Shown piece after piece: positions 8,503-13,165 of a stretch of 13,165 nt of DNA. The notes beneath the pieces are model-generated. The model was not told where the DNA came from. It saw only the letters and a list, made by a program, of their open reading frames with translations, and did no database searches. Source of the DNA: an uncultured Acetatifactor sp. (GTDB lineage: Bacteria > Bacillota > Clostridia > Lachnospirales > Lachnospiraceae); contig CAJTLR010000066.1 in the NCBI GenBank assembly GCA_910577185.1, positions 7,198 to 20,362 on the forward strand, written 5' to 3'. Each line of letters opens with the position of its first letter. Position 1 is the stretch's first letter. Position numbers and translations under genes: made by a program.

Positions 8503-9468
8503 ATGCAGGTACAGAATAAAAGTATAACGGTATACTCTCAGGGTGTGCCGGAAAGCGGGCTCCAGGATAGGTTAAATCCCAGGGGAAAGGAAAAAAACCA
8601 GCAGAACAAAACCGTGTTTGCAGGGGATGTTCTGGGCAGCGCCTCCCTGCAGGACCGGATCGGGAAGAGACGGGAAATGGCGCAGAAGCGCGCCCTGAAG
8701 ATTGTGAATGACGCCTGGGATGCGGACCGGATATTGGATGATGAGATCAATGTGAGAAGGGAACGCATCCGGGAACTGCGGGAAGAGAATGAGGGGACGC
8801 TGGAAAACCTGAAGGAAGTGAACCGGATGGAAAGAGAACTGCGGGAACAGTTCGGCGTGGAAATCAACAGCGAGGAGCAAAAAGAGCTGGAACTGATGAA
8901 ACGGAGATGGAATTGTGATTTTCATCCCACAGAAGAAGATCAGGAGCGCCTTGCCAGAATCGACAAAAAGGAGAAGACAGAATACCAGAGACGGGCGCTG
9001 GAAATCCATCGTACGGCCAGCTATTACCGGGGAATGATTTCTTCCAATAATGCCCGGATTCTGAAAGACGATATGGTTATCCACAAGATCCGCCAGGAGA
9101 AGCTGAAGCACCACAACATGACGGATGCCCAGGAAAATGCGGAAGATGTCATGGAATCCGTCACGGATGAAGTGGTGAATCTGGTGGTGGAAGACGCTAA
9201 GGAAAAGATAGACCAGGAGAAGGAAGACCGGGAAGAACAAGCCGGGGAGATCGAGGAAAAGAGGGAAGAGCAGGAGGAGATCCGGGAAAAAAGGGACGAG
9301 AGGGATGAAGAACTGGAGAAGCTCCTGGAAGAGGAGAAGCCTGTGGAGGAGATGGCTGACAAAAGCCGGATTTTCCAGGAGGTCAGGAATCAGATGGAGG
9401 GTATCCTGAATGAAATCAGCCTGGCGGCAGAAGAGATGAAGGGCGCCATGGTTGACATAGAACTGTAA
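8503..9468 (+). CDS. Charged coiled-coil protein of unknown function, paralog A
   Basis: I do not recognise a named family. The ATG at 8503 is chosen over an upstream in-frame ATG at 8371 because AAAGGA lies 6 nt before it and because the resulting N-terminus (MQVQNKSITVYS) matches the start of the next gene (MKVQNNITVFS). The 321-residue product has a short N-terminal segment, KTVFAG at 36-41, and the conserved patch SLQDRI...AQKRALKIVNDAWDAD (48-74). A long predicted coiled coil follows, with an extremely Glu/Lys/Arg-rich stretch at about 229-279 (repeats of EEQ, EKR, EERE type). There is no signal peptide or membrane segment, so it is presumably cytoplasmic or exported by a non-Sec route. 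I recall hypothetical proteins like this in Lachnospiraceae, without known role. A scaffold or structural protein would fit the composition, but that is conjecture. Confidence 0.82.
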   Translation: MQVQNKSITVYSQGVPESGLQDRLNPRGKEKNQQNKTVFAGDVLGSASLQDRIGKRREMAQKRALKIVNDAWDADRILDDEINVRRERIRELREENEGTLENLKEVNRMERELREQFGVEINSEEQKELELMKRRWNCDFHPTEEDQERLARIDKKEKTEYQRRALEIHRTASYYRGMISSNNARILKDDMVIHKIRQEKLKHHNMTDAQENAEDVMESVTDEVVNLVVEDAKEKIDQEKEDREEQAGEIEEKREEQEEIREKRDERDEELEKLLEEEKPVEEMADKSRIFQEVRNQMEGILNEISLAAEEMKGAMVDIEL

Positions 9469-9620
9469 AGCTGTATGGAAAGTTATGGAAATCCCAGGCG
9501 GCAGGCAGCGTTATGGCTGCCGAGAACGGAGGGAACGGTGTGCGCCATATTGCGTAATTCCCGGCGGCAGGGAACTGGCGGAATGGTGCGGACGGCATCC
9601 ATGGATGGAGGAATAGGAGC

Positions 9621-10592
9621 ATGAAAGTACAGAATAATATCACTGTTTTTAGCGGGGACACGCGAAACAATGCACAGTTGGGGAAAACGGAAAACGGATC
9701 AGCCCGGGAAGAAAATAGCAAAACCTTTTATGCGGGAAATCTGATGAACGAGTTTTCCCTGAGGGACCGGATACAGCAAAAGAAAGCCCAGGCCCAGGAG
9801 CGGGCGCTGAAGATTGTGGGCGATGCCTGGGACGGCGACAAGAAGTTAGACCAGGAGATCGCCGGAAGCAAGGAAAGGCTCAAAAATCTGAAGGCCGAGT
9901 ATAAAGAGGCTCAGGACAGCCTGCGGGACATCAATGAGAAAAAGGATGAACTGATGAAGGCCTATGACATTGACCCCGACAGTCAGGAACAGAAAGACCT
10001 GGAACTGCTCCGGAAAGCCGGCTCAGTGGGCCTTCCCTGGTCGGAGGGCGAGCTGACGGCGGAGGAGGAAGAGCGTCTTGCGCAGATACAGGGAAAGGAA
10101 CTCACGGAATACCAGAGCCGTGTGCTGGAACTGGATAAGGCGGCCAGGACACATCAGATAAATGCCTTTACCGCGGAGAAAAAGATAGAGCAGGAAAATG
10201 CCGTCATCCGGGGAATCCGGGAGGAGCGGCGTAAGACCCATACCATTGTGGACGCCCAGAAGCAGGCGGAAGAGGTCAGGAAAGCCGCTTCGGAGGAAGT
10301 TATCGGCATGGTGATGGAAGAGACAAAGGAGCATATCGACCAGGAACAGGAAGAAAAAGAGGAACAGGCCGAGGAGATCAAGGAGAAAAAGGAAGAGCAG
10401 GAAGAAATTCTGGAGAAACGGAAAGAGAACGAAAAGGAACTGGAAGAACTCATGGAGGATATGCCTCTTGAGGAGATGGCAGACCTGGAAAATGCACAGA
10501 CGGAAATCCAGCAGGAAATTCAAAATATCGTAAACAAAATGAACCTGGTGGTGGAAGATATCAAGGGAGCCAAGATAGACTCGCTCCTGTAG
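9621..10592 (+). CDS. Charged coiled-coil protein of unknown function, paralog B
   Basis: This 323-residue protein aligns with the upstream gene over its whole length. Shared blocks are: the start VQN-ITV; AGN...FSLRDRI (38-51); AQERALKIVGDAWDGD (58-73); SQEQKDLELL (121-130); ERLAQIQGKELTEYQSR (151-167); DAQKQAEEV (211-219); KEHIDQEQEEKEEQAEEI (236-253); LEEMADLENAQ (283-293); and the end VEDIKGAKIDSLL. GGAGGA at 9607-9612 is well placed for the ATG. The order of blocks is the same in both copies, so they arose by tandem duplication and then diverged. A 152-bp gap separates them, containing two small hairpins (9504-9521 and 9558-9574) without a T-run, so read-through from paralog A is likely. 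No enzyme motif, metal site, signal peptide or transmembrane helix is visible. Function unknown. Confidence 0.85.
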   Translation: MKVQNNITVFSGDTRNNAQLGKTENGSAREENSKTFYAGNLMNEFSLRDRIQQKKAQAQERALKIVGDAWDGDKKLDQEIAGSKERLKNLKAEYKEAQDSLRDINEKKDELMKAYDIDPDSQEQKDLELLRKAGSVGLPWSEGELTAEEEERLAQIQGKELTEYQSRVLELDKAARTHQINAFTAEKKIEQENAVIRGIREERRKTHTIVDAQKQAEEVRKAASEEVIGMVMEETKEHIDQEQEEKEEQAEEIKEKKEEQEEILEKRKENEKELEELMEDMPLEEMADLENAQTEIQQEIQNIVNKMNLVVEDIKGAKIDSLL

Positions 10593-10717
10593 GACCCCGG
10601 GGGATAAGCGGCGGGTTAAGATAACCGGTCCGTAAAAGGTGGTTTCCCGTTTCGGAAAAATGTGTATTTTTATGCGCCTCAATGATAAAAGGAAACAAAG
10701 AGAAAAGGAAAATCAGC

Positions 10718-11224
10718 ATGAACACACTGGAAGCAATCAAATCCCGCAGGAGTATCCGCAAATATAAACCGGACGTGGCGGTTCCCGGGGAAATCGTCAC
10801 GCAGCTGCTGGAGGCGGCCATGATGGCGCCCAGCGCCTGCAATACGCGCCCATGGGAATTTGTGGTGGTGGAAAGCAGGGATGTGAAGGAACAGATCATG
10901 ACAGCCATGCCTTTCACACAGATGCTGCGGACTGCCCCGCTGGCAATTGTTGTCTGCGGCAGGCCATGGGTGCAGGAAAACATCTGCCCCGGATTCTGGC
11001 CCCAGGACTGTGGCGCGGCAGTGGAAAATATCCTGCTGGCGGCAGGGGAGCTGGGATACGGCAGCTGCTGGTGCGGGTGTTATCCGCTGGAGCACCGGGT
11101 GGAGGCCATGCAAAAGCTCCTGGATGTGGAAAGTATTCCGTTTGCGGTGGTGGCTGTGGGCGAGGCCGATGAGTCGCCGGAGGCGAAAGGATTTCTGGAC
11201 GAGACCAGGGTGAAATATCTTTGA
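10718..11224 (+). CDS. Nitroreductase-family FMN oxidoreductase
   Basis: Small flavoprotein of the nitroreductase superfamily, 168 residues, expected to bind FMN as a dimer and use NAD(P)H. The ATG at 10718 is preceded by AGGAA at 10706-10710; an in-frame ATG at 10682 would add 12 Lys-rich residues unlike the family. Family signatures: the N-terminal SRRSIRKY (9-16) that contacts FMN phosphate, APSACNTRPWEFVVV (37-51), and the C-terminal helix and loop CGAAVENILLAAGELGYGSCW (98-118). It is short for the family but ends normally with FLDETRVKYL. A cysteine cluster CWCGC at 117-121 is notable. The physiological substrate is unknown; nitro compounds, quinones or a flavin-dependent biosynthetic step are all possible. 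It has its own gap of 125 bp from the coiled-coil gene and ends before a strong terminator. Confidence 0.9.
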   Translation: MNTLEAIKSRRSIRKYKPDVAVPGEIVTQLLEAAMMAPSACNTRPWEFVVVESRDVKEQIMTAMPFTQMLRTAPLAIVVCGRPWVQENICPGFWPQDCGAAVENILLAAGELGYGSCWCGCYPLEHRVEAMQKLLDVESIPFAVVAVGEADESPEAKGFLDETRVKYL

Positions 11225-11231
11225 GATGGAT

Positions 11232-11309
11232 CGAGTAGGGGAACGCCCTTCTCCACTACTCGCCGCGCCGGGCGCATGTTGCGTCAGCAACAATTCTCCA
11301 TATGCGCCC
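11232..11309. repeat. Compound palindromic element in the convergent intergenic gap
   Basis: Two adjoining inverted repeats start 7 nt after the nitroreductase stop. CGAGTAG (11232-11238) pairs with CTACTCG (11256-11262). GGGCGCAT (11270-11277) pairs with ATGCGCCC (11302-11309), and directly inside it GTTGC/GCAAC closes a GTCA loop (11278-11291). The layout resembles a dispersed palindromic (REP-like) element more than a terminator, since no T-run follows either stem. Copy number elsewhere is unknown. Confidence 0.6.
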
Positions 11310-11319
11310 ATGCGCAGAA

Positions 11320-11366
11320 AAACGGCCAGGCGGCATGTGAAATGCCACCCGGCCGTTTCTTTTTTT
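11320..11366. terminator. Strong bidirectional intrinsic terminator
   Basis: AAACGGCC (11320-11327) pairs with GGCCGTTT (11351-11358), and GGCAT/ATGCC (11332-11336 with 11342-11346) closes a GTGAA loop. On the + strand a run of seven T follows (11360-11366), serving the nitroreductase gene. On the - strand the stem is followed by five T in total (bases 11318-11322 are A), so it can also end the membrane-protein transcript arriving from the right. TGCGCA copies at 11311-11316 and 11366-11371 could extend the stem. Confidence 0.9.
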
Positions 11367-11380
11367 GCGCAGCCCTATGC

Positions 11381-11450
11381 CTCACACCTGGAATTATGCC
11401 GCTAAAGCGGCGCAGGGGTCGCGGGGTGAGCAGTGGAAGATAAATCTTCC
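11381..11450. other. Further small inverted repeats in the convergent gap
   Basis: CTCAC (11381-11385) can pair with GTGAG (11426-11430), enclosing GCCGC-TAAA-GCGGC (11398-11411). A separate GGAAGAT/ATCTTCC palindrome lies at 11435-11450. None has a T-run on either strand. No gene was seen between 11225 and 11476. Confidence 0.5.
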
Positions 11451-11476
11451 CTACGCATGGTACCCCCGGATTTCTT

Positions 11477-12145
11477 TTATTCCTGGTTTTCCCGGATCAT
11501 GGTCCGATAGCCGATAACAACGGTCCACACATAGGCGCATGTCTTGGGAATCATCAGCATACCGATCATGGGAACCGTGTCGGCCCAGAGTACCACCGGA
11601 ATGTAGAAGCCGAAACTGAGTACGATGGTCAGCCACATATAACGGAATGGGGAGTCTTCCATTTCCTTTGCACTTTTATAAAACAAAAGGATTATGACAA
11701 TTCCCAGCAGCGCAAAGGGGATGTTGCGGTAAATTCCCCAGGAAAGGGAGGGAATGCCATCCAGCCAGTGATTCTGGGGGAATAGGCACAATATGATCCG
11801 CAGGGCCGAAAGAAAATATACCAGAATGGTGATATTTTTTTGCCCCATAATATGGTATCGAGTCCTCCATACATAGTATAGCAGCACATAAAAGATGGTC
11901 ATGGTGATGGAAGTAATAAATTTCCCTGTTCCCAGGGCCCTGGTGAAATTGTCCAGGCCTGTGGTACAAAGGGCGACTGCACGGGGTACCAGGTGGAACG
12001 CATCTCCGGCGCCCAGTACCACGGCCATAATACCGAATAAAAGGTATTGCCTGCTGCCCTTGTTTTTCAAAATCATCAGAATGCCGATGGTGACCACGGA
12101 AATTAAGTATACCGTATCAAATAAAGTTTCTACAATAGCCTGCAT
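11477..12145 (-). CDS. Seven-helix integral membrane protein of unknown function
   Basis: The 222-residue protein has about seven hydrophobic helices: roughly 11-27, 34-53, 76-94, 104-122, 141-158, 167-188 and 191-213. There is no soluble domain. The ATG at 12145 has TCCT on the + strand at 12153-12156 (AGGA on the coding strand), 7 nt upstream. Helix 2 carries a striking polar motif, GAGDAFHLVPR, with Asp48, His51 and Arg55 in or at the edge of the membrane. Other marked stretches are GTGKFITSITMT (helix 3) and IPKTCAYVW (helix 7). I do not recognise a named family, though I recall similar hypothetical proteins in Lachnospiraceae. It lies downstream of the tetR-like gene on the same strand, behind a second copy of the putative repressor site and a 16-bp repeat tract, so repression by that regulator is the natural inference. 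It could be a transporter, sensor or membrane enzyme; the sequence does not decide. Confidence 0.88.
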   Translation of the reverse strand: MQAIVETLFDTVYLISVVTIGILMILKNKGSRQYLLFGIMAVVLGAGDAFHLVPRAVALCTTGLDNFTRALGTGKFITSITMTIFYVLLYYVWRTRYHIMGQKNITILVYFLSALRIILCLFPQNHWLDGIPSLSWGIYRNIPFALLGIVIILLFYKSAKEMEDSPFRYMWLTIVLSFGFYIPVVLWADTVPMIGMLMIPKTCAYVWTVVIGYRTMIRENQE

Positions 12146-12188
12146 AAATGTTTCCTTTCTTTTTTGTTTTTATGCTGAGATGAATTTT

Positions 12189-12340
12189 CCTATGGTATCG
12201 GGATCCTATGGTATTGGGATCCTATGGTATCTTGATCCCATGGTATCGGGATCCTATGGTATTGGGATCCTATGGTATTGGGATCCTATGGTATCTTGAT
12301 ACCATGGTATCTTGATCCCATGGTATCGAGATACCATGGT
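12189..12340. repeat. Tandem array of nine 16-bp quasi-palindromic repeats plus a half copy
   Basis: Nine head-to-tail units of exactly 16 bp, consensus CCTATGGTATYGGGAT, run from 12189 to 12332, followed by ACCATGGT. Variation is limited to the first and third bases and to a three-base block, which reads CGG, TGG, CTT, CGG, TGG, TGG, CTT, CTT, CGA in order. This order suggests duplication in blocks of three or four units. Each junction is close to self-complementary, and one (GATACCATGGTATC, 12298-12311) is a perfect 14-bp palindrome. The array fills most of the region between the second repressor site and the membrane-protein start. Confidence 0.97.
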
Positions 12341-12383
12341 GCTGCCTGACATCGTCGGGAGGCGAAGTGGTTTTCCTCCTTTC

Positions 12384-12396
12384 TGAACAATGTTCA
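12384..12396. promoter_or_regulatory. Putative TetR-family operator, copy 2
   Basis: TGAACAATGTTCA is an inverted repeat (TGAAC/GTTCA around AAT) inside TGAACAATGTTCATTTT, 17 bases identical to the copy at the tetR promoter. It lies after the tetR terminator and upstream of the membrane-protein gene, about 240 bp from its start. On the - strand an AAAAAT sits where the -10 box of the other copy lies, but the matching -35 position (AACAGA) is poor, so the promoter here is not convincing. Confidence 0.75.
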
Positions 12397-12407
12397 TTTT
12401 TCCGGTT

Positions 12408-12436
12408 AAAAATTCCCGTCTGTTTCCGGGAATTTT
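12408..12436 (-). terminator. Intrinsic terminator of the tetR-like gene
   Basis: Reading the - strand, AAAATTCCCG (12436-12427) pairs with CGGGAATTTT (12418-12409) around an 8-nt loop, and the second arm runs on into a fifth T at 12408. It starts four bases after the tetR stop codon, so the regulator is probably a single-gene transcript. Confidence 0.75.
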
Positions 12437-12439
12437 CGG

Positions 12440-12997
12440 TCAGTAAATTATCCTGCGTGTTATTTCCAGTATGCCGCTGCAATCGTAATTCTGCAGCAGC
12501 AGAGCAGAAACCATCAGAGAAAATATAATATCCACAAATTTTTCCGGTGTAAAAGCCTGGTCAAATATCCCCGGGCGAAGGTTCTTATCGTTTGTCAGAA
12601 CCGTATACAATGCATTTTGAATGTGTCGCCATGACTGATTCATGGCTTCTTTCCCATTGGATTTTTCCTCTTCCAGAAAACCCATGGAATGCAATGTAAA
12701 AAAACCCGGGTATTTTTCATTACCGGCTTTCATACAGTCAAAAGCCCATGCAAGGCAGTCTGTAAAACGGTCAAAGGCATGGGGCTGCTCCGGAAAGTGG
12801 AATATATCCTGCCAGATGCTTTCCACGGTTGCGGTGATCAGTTCCGATTTGGAACCGAAATAATTGTATATGGTACCTACGGAAACATCACATGCGGCAG
12901 CCACTGCACGGATGTTGACTGCGGCCCAGCCCCGGCTCTTCATCAGAGTCCGGCTTACGTCAAGAATGGCTTTTCTGGAAGTCACAACAGTATTCAT
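12440..12997 (-). CDS. TetR/AcrR-family transcriptional regulator
   Basis: The 185-residue repressor starts at the ATG at 12997 (MNTVVTSRKAILDVSRTLMK), with a GGGGG-type ribosome site about 8 nt upstream. The frame extends to a TTG at 13057, but that TTG is part of the -35 box, so the longer form is rejected. The N-terminal DNA-binding domain is typical: AAVNIRAVAAACDVSVGTIYNYFGSKSELI (about 25-54) contains the helix-turn-helix, with the conserved GTIYNYF. Residues after ~60 form the ligand-binding and dimer domain, which is not conserved enough to predict a ligand; it contains the Cys residues expected by chance. The gene has a near-consensus promoter overlapped by a palindromic site, indicating autorepression, and the same palindrome recurs downstream before the seven-helix membrane gene, its likely target. 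Confidence 0.92.
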   Translation of the reverse strand: MNTVVTSRKAILDVSRTLMKSRGWAAVNIRAVAAACDVSVGTIYNYFGSKSELITATVESIWQDIFHFPEQPHAFDRFTDCLAWAFDCMKAGNEKYPGFFTLHSMGFLEEEKSNGKEAMNQSWRHIQNALYTVLTNDKNLRPGIFDQAFTPEKFVDIIFSLMVSALLLQNYDCSGILEITRRIIY

Positions 12998-13016
12998 GGC
13001 ATTACCCCCAACAAAT

Positions 13017-13029
13017 TGAACAATGTTCA
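13017..13029. promoter_or_regulatory. Putative TetR-family operator, copy 1
   Basis: TGAACAATGTTCA begins at the last base of the tetR -10 box and covers the predicted transcription start, about 20 bp before the ATG. A repressor bound here would block its own promoter. The same 13 bases occur at 12384-12396, the only other copy noticed in the window. Confidence 0.78.
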
Positions 13030-13057
13030 TTTTAGCGGCTTTTTTCCCATTTGTCAA
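13029..13057 (-). promoter_or_regulatory. Near-consensus sigma-70-type promoter of the tetR-like gene
   Basis: On the - strand, TTGACA (13057-13052) is followed by a 17-nt spacer and TAAAAT (13034-13029). This is five of six matches at -10 and six of six at -35 with ideal spacing. Transcription would start near 13022, inside the palindromic operator. Confidence 0.85.
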
Positions 13058-13112
13058 GGCTTTTTATAAAAAATGTTTACGGCATGTGTTTTTCGGGGAA
13101 GAAACCATTACC

Positions 13113-13165
13113 AGAGCGTGTTTGAAAATTGCTTTTTGCCAGATGTGCTTCACAATTTGTGGGAG
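13113..13165. repeat. Possible edge of a dispersed repeat, cut by the window end
   Basis: The sequence from AGAGCGTGTTTGAAAATTG onward resembles, from memory, a repeat seen in several Lachnospiraceae genomes. It contains an inverted pair AAATTG (13126-13131) and CAATTT (13153-13158). No gene is visible from 13058 to the end. The identification rests on recollection and only part of the element would be present. Confidence 0.3.

Noticed and set aside
9504..9521. Terminator between the two coiled-coil genes (GGCAGC/GCTGCC)
   Set aside because: The stem is only six base pairs and no T-run follows.
11895..12299. + strand open frame across the repeat array
   Set aside because: It lies opposite a convincing membrane-protein gene, and its C-terminus is only the translation of the 16-bp repeat.
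12189..12340. CRISPR array
   Set aside because: Units are contiguous with no spacers, 16 bp is too short, and no cas genes are present.
12256..12352. 32-codon frame on the - strand from the ATG at 12352, running into the repeat array
   Set aside because: The AAGGAGG motif is 22 nt away, too far for normal initiation, and the frame is made mostly of repeat sequence.
12998..13057. N-terminal extension of the TetR-like protein from a TTG at 13057
   Set aside because: The TTG is part of the -35 box TTGACA, and the extension would be encoded by the operator and transcription start region.

Overview
The window looks like a chromosomal segment from a Gram-positive anaerobe of the Lachnospiraceae/Clostridia type. 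This is inferred from the eukaryote-like histidyl-tRNA synthetase with a shortened C-terminus, the hisS-aspS neighbourhood, the heterodimeric ABC exporter, strong AGGAGG-type ribosome binding sites and moderately high GC. No rRNA, tRNA, CRISPR array or intact transposase was seen.

Left part (1-8320, all + strand): the 3' part of a UDP-glucose 6-dehydrogenase gene (ugd) is followed by hisS and aspS, separated by a gap with three consecutive perfect hairpins. A Sfp-type phosphopantetheinyl transferase gene overlaps the aspS stop codon. Two overlapping ABC exporter half-transporter genes follow. Their motifs are complementary: the first subunit has degenerate Walker B and H-loop residues and an intact signature, while the second has intact catalytic residues and a degenerate signature. 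This fits a heterodimeric exporter with one degenerate and one consensus ATP site.

Middle part (8321-11476): two tandem, clearly paralogous genes encode highly charged coiled-coil proteins of 321 and 323 residues with no recognised function. They are followed by a small nitroreductase-family flavoprotein gene. A palindrome-rich gap with a strong bidirectional intrinsic terminator separates this + strand block from the - strand genes.

Right part (11477-13165, - strand): a TetR-family repressor gene with its own near-consensus promoter (TTGACA, 17 nt, TAAAAT) lies upstream of a gene for a seven-helix membrane protein of unknown function. The palindrome TGAACAATGTTCA lies across the predicted tetR start site. 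It recurs, inside an identical 17-nt stretch, just after the tetR terminator and upstream of the membrane-protein gene. Between that second copy and the membrane gene lie nine tandem copies of a 16-bp quasi-palindromic repeat. Together these look like a small self-regulated locus: a repressor, two operators, a repeat tract that may vary in length, and a membrane protein. With the coiled-coil pair, it is the least explained and most interesting content. The last ~50 bases may be the edge of a dispersed repeat.
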